NCBI GenBank assembly: GCA_963921795.1
Contig: OY997640.1
Span: forward strand, 12,410,489-12,474,488
DNA length: 64,000 bases
Source of the DNA: Nannobrachium achirus
Taxonomy: Eukaryota; Chordata; Actinopteri; Myctophiformes; Myctophidae
Direction: 5' to 3'
Below, piece by piece: positions 54,927 to 64,000 of this stretch. The notes under the pieces were generated by a model. That model saw nothing but the letters and a program-made list of their open reading frames with translations, had not been told where the DNA came from and made no database searches. Positions within the stretch are counted from its first letter, which is position 1; each line of letters starts with the position of its first letter. Made by a program: the position numbers and the translations under genes.

Positions 54927-55541
54927 ATGCGCGCAGGGGGTAGGGGGGACGGGGGGGATTAACACCTCCACTTTTTTTGGGTGGGGGGGATATCCCCTCC
55001 AGTGTTCAGGTCCAAGAAAAAGCCGCAAATATGATCGATTATACTGTACACACTGAGTAGTTCTCATTTCAAGGCGTATTACTGCCCTCTAGAGGCACAG
55101 TCCCACCAGTGCAGTCACAGTGCAGTCGGCAGCTCAGCTCAGCTGTTCTGAATGAGTTTAATTAATGCAACGCGATAGTGACAAGCAGTGGCAGAAGGAG
55201 ACCGTCATTGCAGGTGCTGGACCTGCTGCTGGTGTGTGTAGGCTAGTCTCACATCATTCTCAGTCAAAATGAAACGGTCAAAAAACCAAAAAACGATAAC
55301 GTCGTTCTTTAAATCAAGCAACAATGTAAGTACCTTTGAACAGATGCATAATGGAAATGCAATTTCGTTTGTCAACACATTTTAAGTTACGTTTCCTCTT
55401 GTTACTGTGGTTCAATAAAAAGATCTAATATAGACTTAATGAATTCATGTGTATTTCATTTAAAAAATGCCTTTAAATCTGCATAAAACAACTGTGTAAT
55501 TCAGCTCAAGTGGAGGGGATATGTCCCCCCCTCCTCGGGGC
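54927..55541 (+). mobile_element. hAT-like non-autonomous element with a first-exon relic
   Basis: It is absent from copy B. The left border is CAGGGGGTAGGGGGGAC and the right border is GTCCCCCCCTCCTCGGGGC, a rough inverted repeat. GGGGGATATCCCCTCC near the left is mirrored by GGAGGGGATATGTCCCCC near the right. AACACACC / AACACACA flank it like an 8-bp duplication. It keeps a short transposase-type first exon (55269-55327). Confidence 0.6.
55269..55327 (+). pseudogene. Transposase first-exon relic with splice donor
   Basis: The ATG opens MKRSKNQKTITSFFKSSNN and is followed at once by GTAAGTACC, a strong splice donor. The peptide resembles the N-termini of hAT/TTF-type transposases (compare TKTIDQFF at 53688). 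No following exon lies inside the element. Confidence 0.55.
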
Positions 55542-55545
<4 letters not shown>

Positions 55546-55589
<44 letters not shown>

Positions 55590-55602
55590 CACACACACAC
55601 AC

Positions 55603-55652
<50 letters not shown>
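55546..55652. repeat. (CA)n microsatellite, copy A
   Basis: CA run with three CACG interruptions, ending CACGCGTGTGATTCC. Confidence 0.95.
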
Positions 55653-55654
<2 letters not shown>

Positions 55655-55889
55655 GTGTGATTCCTAACATTTTAGACAGATTGTGTGGAACCGCTGATCC
55701 GACTGCCGTCCCTCTCAGCACATTGCATAATTAGTCGTAGAACTTAATTAATGTGTTTAATTCAGTCTAGGAGCTGCTGATGGAAACTTTGGAAAACAGA
55801 ACGAGAGTCTTGTAACAATGCCTTTTACAATTATAACAAATATTTTAATAATTCATATTATGTTTTGCTTAATTACAATTTGCTGTTAA

Positions 55890-56353
55890 CTCTTATACTG
55901 CTTTGGTCGTTCCTGTTCGCCCCAATTCTCAAGAGACCTCCGCGCCAATACGGCGCTCGTTCGCGTTCGTTCGTTTACCTTGTTGATGTCCTTAAGCTGA
56001 TGAGGGGTCGCGCCGCCGTGTACTGTAAACACATTTTCCGCGGTGATGGTGTAAAAAATCCATTATGCGTTAACATCAACGGAGACCAATTCACTTCCTT
56101 GTTGATTTCCTCTGGCTGTGAGGCTCTGTGGCCAGTGACTGGTCTGAATGCACGGCAACACATAACAGGCAAATTCACATTCATTCTCGCATGACGCCGC
56201 CCTCTGCTGCCTGGCAGACCAAAGTGCACTATTGCACAATCAAAAAAAATAAAAAAATAAATGTCTATCTATCTACTATAACGTCGCAAAGGTAAGCCGC
56301 TTTTTGATGGCACCAGACCCAATAAATAAATAAATAATCTGGCAGTAGGAGAG
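55890..56353. mobile_element. piggyBac-like element with TTAA duplication
   Basis: Ends CTCTTATACTGC and GCAGTAGGAGAG are inverted. TTAA stands at 55886-55889 and 56354-56357. Copy B shows the empty site CTGTTAATAGGC. The body contains TTTGGTCGTTCCTGTTCGCC and no transposase frame. Confidence 0.75.
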
Positions 56354-56577
56354 TTAATAGGCACGCGCAAATGTACACGCACGTCACTGCTGCGTGGGTC
56401 CCCGTATGTTACAGCGCTCGTCTATGGGAGAGACTCTGGCAAGGCTTACAGACTTTGGTGCCCTCAAGTGGCCGTGGAAGTGAAAATAACTTTATTCTTG
56501 ACGTTATTTTTTGTGAAGAGATGGAAAAAGAACGCACCAAGTACAGTGCAACTCAGGTCTGTTTTACTAAATGGTTA

Positions 56578-56585
56578 ACACACAC

Positions 56586-56659
<74 letters not shown>
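56578..56659. repeat. (CA)n microsatellite, copy B
   Basis: CA run with one CACG near its start, at the place where copy A has its hAT-like insertion and CA tract. Confidence 0.95.
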
Positions 56660-57224
56660 GCGCATGTGATTCCTCACATTTTAGACAGATTGTGTGGAAC
56701 CGCTGATCCGACTGCCGTCCCTCTCAGCACATTGCATAATTAGTCGTAGAACTTAATTAATCTGTTTAATTCAGTCTAGGAGCTGCTGATGGAAACTTTG
56801 GAAAACAGAACGAGAGTCTTGTAACAATGCCTTTTACAATTATAACAAATATTTTAATAATTCATATTATGTTTTGCTTAATTACAATTTGCTGTTAATA
56901 GGCACGCGCAAATGCACATGCACGTACGCGGCACTCACTTACATGCAGACACTTTGAAACATTCAGGCTCACGCACACAGAGCCTTGGATCACATGGACC
57001 GGGAGCTGTCTCTGTGTCTCTGTGTCTCTGTGTGCTGCAGTGCGCCTCTGGGAACAGAACAGTGTCAACGAGTTCTCAGACAAAAGTCATCGATTTCAAC
57101 AGTAAGTGCATTGATGACAAGTTTGGATTTGGAGACGGTTCGGATTGCGCCCAAATAATCCTTGCACCCATCCCCTCCCATACACATTCATTATGGCGTT
57201 TTCTTTTAATTCCTAAAAAACTCG

Positions 57225-57305
57225 CACCTGCATATCTCCTTGTATGGGCCGTTCTGTCCGTGACGTCAGTTATCTCCATACATGGAGTTCCGTGCTCATA
57301 ATGGA
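57225..57305. repeat. Dispersed repeat (CATATCTCCTTGTATGGGCC)
   Basis: GCATATCTCCTTGTATGGGC ... TCCGTGACGTCAGTTATCTC ... CATGGAGTTCCGTGCTCAT. Related copies lie at 63011-63100 and 63162-63240. Confidence 0.6.
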
Positions 57306-57329
57306 CAGGTTTTTTTAGCTGTTGTGGTT

Positions 57330-57402
57330 GTACCACAGTGGATTCAAACCCACAACCTACATGGTGGTGGGCAGGGACTTTAACACTGCGCCACCCGAGA
57401 AC
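57330..57402 (-). mobile_element. tRNA-derived SINE head
   Basis: On the - strand an A-box-like TGGCGCAGTGTTAAAG (57378-57393) is followed 30 bp later by a B box GGTTTGAATCC (57340-57350). CTCGGGTGGCGCAGTG...GGGTTTGAATCC is the typical head of fish tRNA-derived SINEs. It does not fold as a complete tRNA (no acceptor stem), so it is not called as a tRNA gene. Confidence 0.6.
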
Positions 57403-57619
57403 TCCCAAAGGATGCCCTTAGTTTAGAATATGTTTTGTTTGGCATAATCGTTTTGGTACAGTACGTCCATCTTTTATGCTAACTCATAGAAACTAAATGA
57501 TTCGCATTATGTGGGGAACACACATGATTCTTTTTTTCTAAAGAGGATCACATGGGCCAGAATACCTGGCTTTCCTCCACGGTGGAAAGCCTGGTGACGC
57601 AAGGTTAGATCTTCTTCAT

Positions 57620-57735
57620 CATGCTGTTTAACTACATTGGGGTTGGTTGTATACAGTACGTTGCTGTTTAACTACATTAGGGTTGGCTGTATACAGTATG
57701 TTGCTGTTTAACTACATTATAGGGTTGGCTCTTGA
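57620..57735. repeat. Minisatellite, three units of about 42 bp
   Basis: CTGTTTAACTACATTRGGGT with TGGYTGTATACAGTAYGTTG is repeated, the last unit partial. Confidence 0.85.
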
Positions 57736-57879
57736 CTGTTATAGTACTTTGCCCCAGATTTAGCTGTGTGGGAGGAAGGGACTCTTTTCCTGGAGAGAAA
57801 AATGCAAACATCTAACTATGTTTCTGAGTCATGGAATGATGCACCTGTTCATTAAAACCAAATGAGGACATTAACACGT

Positions 57880-57880
57880 G

Positions 57881-57911
<31 letters not shown>

Positions 57912-57915
57912 ACGC

Positions 57916-57962
<47 letters not shown>
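57880..57962. repeat. (CA)n microsatellite
   Basis: CA with CACG interruptions. Confidence 0.95.
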
Positions 57963-57967
<5 letters not shown>

Positions 57968-58046
57968 GAATTACTATGCTAATGAGGACATCCACATTTT
58001 AGGACGACATTGAACATAGCTGAAAGTAGGTATATTGGCGAAATGC

Positions 58047-58049
58047 ACG

Positions 58050-58141
<92 letters not shown>
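58047..58141. repeat. (CG)n/(CA)n microsatellite
   Basis: GCGCGCGC leads into a pure CA tract of about 84 bp. Confidence 0.95.
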
Positions 58142-58145
<4 letters not shown>

Positions 58146-58261
58146 GGGGCACACTCATTTGTATGAAACGCTGGTTTACTTGATCCCTCGTTACCTCACC
58201 TCGTCAACTGGCTCTCAGTCTGGGTAATTATCTTGTGCGTTCATCCCACCTGCTAGAGAAG

Positions 58262-58263
<2 letters not shown>

Positions 58264-58325
<62 letters not shown>

Positions 58326-58382
58326 ACAAGTGGGAGAGAGGGAGAGAGAGGGGGGGAGAGAGTGAGGGAGGGAGAGGGAGAT
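58264..58382. repeat. (GA)n-rich tract
   Basis: Pure GAGAGA to about 58322, then purine-rich GGGAGAGAGGGAG sequence. Long polypurine tracts of this sort can form triplexes. Confidence 0.9.
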
Positions 58383-59763
58383 AAGAGAACGAGAGCGATT
58401 CTTCCCTACCTGCTAAATAATGGAGTAAAAACAGGAGCTCAGCATGTATGACTGTTCAGCACGCTTCATCAGTTTCACATAATGCATTTCAGGAGCTCAG
58501 AGGTGTAATTATCTCCCTCTGCCGTTCCTCCTTGACTCATCACGACGAGTAAGACATCGGAAAACTTTCTTCTTGTTTATTGTTTGTTGCCTGTCTGAAG
58601 CAGTCACCATGAACATAACTACAGTGCTTGGGAGTTAATGAATCCTGACTTAAAGGCCAATACATGCTCCTCCCCACTTCTGGACAGGCTCTCCTGATAT
58701 CTGTGGATGCACGAGTTCTGAGAAAGTTTCTCAGACTGCATGCCCATCAGAAGTTCATAATAGCAACAATTTGCAGTCGTATCACCTCCCTAGCTGAAGA
58801 AAAGTGTTGACATCGGAAGGAGCATGTACAGACATGACATTATCAGTTTCTACTCGCCTCTCTGGACTGCATCCACAGTCTGTGAAGGCTGCTTTTTCTG
58901 GTTACATCTTAAATCATGATCTATGTTTCGCCTCACGAAAAGACACTTTATCGCCCCAGCCACAATCTGTTCATGCAGCTGTGCAGTCAGTCAGGCCATG
59001 CGGCAGCATCAAATGCTGAACCAACAGACTCATGGTATAAGAGGGGGGCTCTCTCCATTCCGACATGTCGCCACTCCGACAGTGACTTCTTATTGTCCGA
59101 GTGGCAACACTTCCATAGAGGTTAAGGTTAGGATTAGGTTAAGCGATAGGGTTAGTGTCTGTCAGAATGGAGAGATGCACCCGGTATAAAACACACCACG
59201 TGTTGTTGACGCAGCTAGACCAGTAGCCTATGTGGTTCTCAAATTGTCTTTATTCCAAGGATAACTCTAAGTACCTAACATTACATTTGGTTCCATGTGG
59301 ACTCTCTCAGAGTTACAGACCTGTAATGGTTCATTTGGAACCCCCTCAAGTAACTATAGAGTCCTATAGATCCACTTTTAAGAAGCACTGAACTAGATGC
59401 ATCAATCCCCTAAACACTCCATCCAGAGACTGTGTGCAGTTATGTACTGTGTGCATCGTTGGACGTAGCTTGGTTTTAGTTTTGCCTTAAAGTCATGGTG
59501 GCCAAGTAATACACAATCGAATTATTGAATATGAATATACTTGATTCATATCTGATCAGCACTCTCTACTCTCTAACCAGACACACATATGTTTTTGCGT
59601 TCCGATGGACAGCACTCGTTGTAAATAAAGTTAAATTCAACCAACCTCATGCCAATTTCATGCAGACAACGGGGACTGATCAGAAATTCAAAAAATCAAT
59701 CAAAATCCACTTCCACTTGAAGTCCATCAACGCGTTTAGTGAGCAGTGTGTCGGGACCTTGAG
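58383..59763. other. Intergenic stretch, no gene recognised
   Basis: Short frames at 58804-59189 and 59525-59848 overlap each other without domain signal. Around 59105-59160 TTAGG-like words (GGTTAAGGTTAGGATTAGG) sit between CATTCCGACATG and TCTGTCAGAATGGAG, so this is another small inverted repeat with a telomere-like core. Confidence 0.45.
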
Positions 59764-60252
59764 GGACCACCTGTTTCAGATGATATCAACGCACTTAATG
59801 CGAAATGATCACGTGTTTTCAGACGCTTCAATGCAGAGGTATCCGTAGATACGGATACTGGGTATCCCGGTATCTCACAGTGGATGGTTGAGAAAAAGAC
59901 AATGAAACAGTGGCTTGATTAGTAGTGGAATGAAATGTCGACATCTAGTGGTCAACCTCAGAGGTACACAATAATAAAACCTGAATTGAATTCCAGCATC
60001 GAACCAGATGCCATGGATTCTCTGTTCCCCGGTGTAACGCTCCACGCCACAGACCCCGACGGAGCGGCGCGGTATTGGGCGCCGATGACCCCAACGGAAC
60101 GGCGGCCAATCCCACTCAGCCGCGTTACCGAGATATGTGCCGTTATGGACAGAATAGTAAATATTCAGTCCCTCACTATCCACGTCTACCCCACTGCACG
60201 TCTACCCCACTATCCACGTCAAAGATAAATGCACAAAAAAGGAGTCACATCA

Positions 60253-60325
60253 TCCGTTCATTAGCTCAGTCAGTAGAGCACGGATGCAACAAACCCACAG
60301 CTTGGGTTCGATTCCCGTGAGGGGA
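60253..60325 (+). mobile_element. tRNA-derived SINE head, copy 1
   Basis: D-arm-like TTAGCTCAGTCAGTAGAGCA (60261-60280) is followed by an exact B box GGTTCGATTCC (60305-60315). The D stem GCTC/GAGC pairs, but the anticodon and acceptor stems do not, so this is a pol III promoter relic rather than a working tRNA gene. Confidence 0.6.
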
Positions 60326-61691
60326 ATAAAATATTCCAGGCGACAGATATCGGCGCATGCGTACATCAAAGTGCACGGAAACGAGTATCCCGTGGGTACT
60401 CTGTGGATACCCTGTGGATACTCTCTGCATTCAAATGCATGATAAATGGTGAAAAAGTCCTGCTGAACAGACACTGATCCCTGTCACCTTGTCAGTCATA
60501 ACTTTAAGATGCCATCACACTGACACTATGACATTGTATTGTATACACTCCATTCACACATAAGCCTACAGCTTACATATTTCATATCTGCTGCTACATG
60601 ATGTCTTTATACTTTATACTAGAGTCTGAGGTACATTTTTTTTTTCTGTGCACACGCTGTGTGTTTATATTTGATACTGTTCTGTTTTGATGTTTGATAT
60701 TTTTCTCATACTATTATGATTATAGTTTGATGATTATTATGTTATATGACTGTAGTATGATAAACGGTAATTGGTGCATTTATAAAGCACCCTTATCCAA
60801 AGTGCTTCATAGTGTGCATTACATTCACTCATTCACACACAAGCTCCTTTTTAAAATCCATTTGTTATCAAACATAGTATGTGTATTACTTTATGTTTAT
60901 AAAATATATATTTCTTTCCACGCCAGCAATCATACTAGACTGTTCAATAGCAGGGATCTCCCTGTCTCTCAGACTCTCTTTGCAGTACCAGAGTTGGCCA
61001 CTTGGTCTCACTGTCCCGCAGTGGGGGGCGTGGCAGAGAGAGGCGTCACATTGTCAGGTTGGACAGACAGAACTCCAGGGAAGGAGATGTGAAGAGAGTT
61101 TAATTGGACACAGATGTTATTAATTAACCCCATGGACGGCCCTCAGCCCTGTCCTGCTCCTCCTGACCGCAGCCCTGTCCCATGATTCCACTGGGCCATC
61201 AAGGACCACCTGTTTCAGATGATATCAACGCACTTAATGCGAAATGATCACGTGTTTTCAGACGCTTCAATGCAGAGGTATCCGTAGATACGGATACTGG
61301 GTATCCCGGTATCTCACAGTGGATGGTTGAGAAAAAGACAATGAAACAGTGGCTTGATTAGTAGTGGAATGAAATGTCGACATCTAGTGGTCAACCTCAG
61401 AGGTACACAATAATAAAACCTGAATTGAATTCCAGCATCGAACCAGATGCCATGGATTCTCTGTTCCCCGGTGTAACGCTCCACGCCACAGACCCCGACG
61501 GAGCGGCGCGGTATTGGGCGCCGATGACCCCAACGGAACGGCGGCCAATCCCACTCAGCCGCGTTACCGAGATATGTGCCGTTATGGACAGAATAGTAAA
61601 TATTCAGTCCCTCACTATCCACGTCTACCCCACTGCACGTCTACCCCACTATCCACGTCAAAGATAAATGCACAAAAAAGGAGTCACATCA

Positions 61692-61764
61692 TCCGTTCAT
61701 TAGCTCAGTCAGTAGAGCACGGATGCAACAAACCCACAGCTTGGGTTCGATTCCCGTGAGGGGA
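61692..61764 (+). mobile_element. tRNA-derived SINE head, copy 2
   Basis: Identical to the sequence at 60253-60325, carried along by the tandem duplication. Confidence 0.6.
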
Positions 61765-62641
61765 ATAAAATATTCCAGGCGACAGATATCGGCGCATGCG
61801 TACATCAAAGTGCACGGAAACGAGTATCCCGTGGGTACTCTGTGGATACCCTGTGGATACTCTCTGCATTCAAATGCATGATAAATGGTGAAAAAGTCCT
61901 GCTGAACAGACACTGATCCCTGTCACCTTGTCAGTCATAACTTTAAGATGCCATCACACTGACACTATGACATTGTATTGTATACACTCCATTCACACAT
62001 AAGCCTACAGCTTACATATTTCATATCTGCTGCTACATGATGTCTTTATACTTTATACTAGAGTCTGAGGTACATTTTTTTTTTCTGTGCACACGCTGTG
62101 TGTTTATATTTGATACTGTTCTGTTTTGATGTTTGATATTTTTCTCATACTATTATGATTATAGTTTGATGATTATTATGTTATATGACTGTAGTATGAT
62201 AAACGGTAATTGGTGCATTTATAAAGCACCCTTATCCAAAGTGCTTCATAGTGTGCATTACATTCACTCATTCACACACAAGCTCCTTTTTAAAATCCAT
62301 TTGTTATCAAACATAGTATGTGTATTACTTTATGTTTATAAAATATATATTTCTTTCCACGCCAGCAATCATACTAGACTGTTCAATAGCAGGGATCTCC
62401 CTGTCTCTCAGACTCTCTTTGCAGTACCAGAGTTGGCCACTTGGTCTCACTGTCCCGCAGTGGGGGGCGTGGCAGAGAGAGGCGTCACATTGTCAGGTTG
62501 GACAGACAGAACTCCAGGGAAGGAGATGTGAAGAGAGTTTAATTGGACACAGATGTTATTAATTAACCCCATGGACGGCCCTCAGCCCTGTCCTGCTCCT
62601 CCTGACCGCAGCCCTGTCCCATGATTCCACTGGGCCATCAA

Positions 62642-63330
62642 GGACCTTCTCACAACAGACAATGCCTTTAAATGATGATGTCGCTCTGGCTGGTTTCAAC
62701 AGCAAGGGCATCGATGATATTAATGGTGTTGCATAGACAGAAATAGCTGATCTACGGTTCATATATTGTGCGCGACTGAGTTGCAACCGTGTGCACTTCC
62801 ATTCTGTGTGTGCCAGCATTATATAATCTTTCAGTACTCTATAATGAATTTGTCTGTTTCATTTCGCCCCGTAAGACCTCCCCAGGCTGAAACATGTTGG
62901 CAGTTGCCTTTTAATTTGGCCGCCATTCACTTGAATACGAGTCGATTGATTTTACCACACTTGGCCGCCATTCACTTGTTGCTCACTTAGCATAATATCA
63001 AACACAACACGTGCATATCTCCTTGTATGGGCCATTCTGTCCATGACTTTTGTTATCTTTGTTATCTCCATACATTGAGTTCCGTGCTCATACGGACATA
63101 CACAACAAGCCAGACGTAAAAATCGCACCAGTGAGCCGTATGGTATCAAACACGGGACACATGCATATCTCCTTTTATGGGTAGTTCTGTCCGTGACATC
63201 AGCTGTGGTGATGTCGTTCTCTGCGCACCTTCTATGATGGTAGTCTCGTACTACGGACATATAGGGAAATAAGGTCATAGGGACATACACACAAAGCCAG
63301 GTGTAGGAGCGGTTTGCACCACTCAAAAAA
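62642..63330. other. Repeat-rich non-coding stretch
   Basis: Contains two TTGGCCGCCATTCACTTG words (62916-62934, 62964-62982) and two copies of the CATATCTCCTT-type repeat (63011-63100, 63162-63240). No gene. Confidence 0.45.
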
Positions 63331-64000
63331 GGTTATTTTCAGAACACTCTTCAGAGTAATTTGTCATTCTGCACATCATCCCTGTAGTGCAGTGTGATGC
63401 TTTGGTGTTAATTTGAAATTTGACAGTGAAGTCACAATTTAAGGACTTCAAAACCTTTTTAGTACCGCAAAAAAAGAAAAGAAAACAAGATAAAAAAAAA
63501 AACATTACTGCATCAAGTAAATAAGAAAGAGGCGAACATTTTGAAAATAGCCACACACACCGTGTATCTATGCGTGCCCTAGGATCTTTCGAAAAGTGTG
63601 CCCTGGCAGAAAAAAAGGTTGGGAAACCTTAAAGTGTAATGCAACTGACTGACTCTTACACAGCCCTGGGTAGATAGGCCACCCGGCCTGGCGGTTATAC
63701 CGGTATGTACTCAGCACTATGCACCCCTTTCTCAGACATAAAAGTGTTCATCTTCCTTTCAACACTGTGCTACAATAAAAACCAGGGGACTTGAATATTC
63801 TCTAGGGGCCGTTCAAATCCCCTACTGTAGGGACTCAGCAGGGGTAGCCAAAACACAACTTTTTATGGGGATGCTTTCATAATGACTTGCACTCCTCCTG
63901 CTGTATTTATTTCATAACCACAACCTGGAATGTCTGCTTGGAAGCATGGAATCCCTCCTAAACCCTCGCATTACAATCATTAATACTTCTTAAATCTTTT
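63331..64000. other. Intergenic end of window
   Basis: No gene recognised. GTGTGCCCTGGCAGAAAAAA with AGGTTGGGAAACC near 63596 resembles a degenerate hAT-type end. Confidence 0.4.

Larger units (their letters stand above)
54704..56912. repeat. Tandem duplication, first copy carrying two insertions
   Basis: Copy A (54704-56371) and copy B (56372-56912) share TGTACACGCACGTCACTGCT, ATGTTACAGCGCTCGTCTAT, GATGGAAAAAGAACGCACCA, a CA tract, ACAGATTGTGTGGAACCGCT and TTAATAGGCACGCGCAAATG. Copy A also holds the elements at 54927-55541 and 55890-56353. Removing them leaves similar lengths (about 585 and 541 bp). Both insertions therefore came after the duplication. Confidence 0.82.
59764..62641. repeat. 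Tandem duplication, two 1,439-bp copies
   Basis: Copy 1 (59764-61202) and copy 2 (61203-62641) match without a difference wherever I compared them, and all open frames recur exactly 1,439 bp apart. GGACC occurs at the start of both copies and right after copy 2 (62642), giving a microhomology junction. Copies include a tRNA-like SINE head and a fish dispersed repeat. The frames inside have no recognisable domain. Confidence 0.95.

Noticed and set aside
60253-60325. Possible tRNA gene
   Set aside because: A and B boxes and the D stem are good, but anticodon and acceptor stems do not pair; called a SINE head.
60694-61092. 132-codon frame (and its copy at 62133)
   Set aside because: Low-complexity start and no recognised domain; it spans a fish dispersed repeat.

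Overview
The window looks like teleost fish nuclear DNA. It has long CA/GT, GATA, GACA and GAGA microsatellites, hAT-like and piggyBac-like DNA transposons, fold-back elements, a fish-type LINE ending in GATGG repeats, tRNA-derived SINEs, and the teleost C2H2 zinc-finger family whose acidic linker reads [11 protein letters not shown] / [11 protein letters not shown] saw no bacterial gene organisation, CRISPR array, intact rRNA or tRNA, or retrovirus-like element. Species cannot be named from the sequence alone.

Layout. 1-3.7 kb: repeats (a hAT-like end, two palindromic elements, a minisatellite). 3.7-6.1 kb: an intronless ferrochelatase (FECH) copy on the + strand with one frameshift. Its 5' end and mitochondrial presequence also lie next to it in inverted orientation, giving a 380-bp inverted repeat. 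6.29-51.4 kb: five head-to-tail units of about 7-11 kb. Each carries one C2H2 zinc-finger gene on the - strand. 51.4-64 kb: gene-poor DNA with an internally deleted hAT transposon, a tandem duplication whose first copy took two transposon insertions, microsatellites, two kinds of tRNA-like SINE sequence and an apparently perfect 1,439-bp tandem duplication.

The zinc-finger array. Each gene reads (- strand): exon 1 (alpha-helical N-terminal domain), exon 2' (doubled sumoylation-type motif KQEPEDHL), exon 3' (acidic linker without fingers), exon 2 (single KQEPEDHL motif) and exon 3 (acidic linker plus fingers). All internal splice junctions I could check are phase 1, so several exon combinations stay in frame. 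An internal duplication inside each unit created exon 3', which has no fingers and no visible splice donor. It could act as an alternative last exon giving a finger-less protein, or it may be decaying. Genes 1, 3 and 4 look intact (10, 6 and 7 fingers). Gene 2 has 9 fingers and stops inside a tenth. Gene 5 is broken: a 2.65-kb transposon sits inside its second finger, exon 2 is gone and exon 1 lacks its start.

Every unit edge carries the CTCF-type sequence CGCCCCCTGGTGG. Next to it lies an ETS-type motif ACTTCCGG about 70-80 bp upstream of the start codon in the four units with a complete exon 1. The most unusual items are the repeated promoter/CTCF module, the built-in finger-less exon, two large palindromic transposons that share TAG...CTA ends, 3-bp target duplications and a protein remnant, and the inverted FECH presequence.
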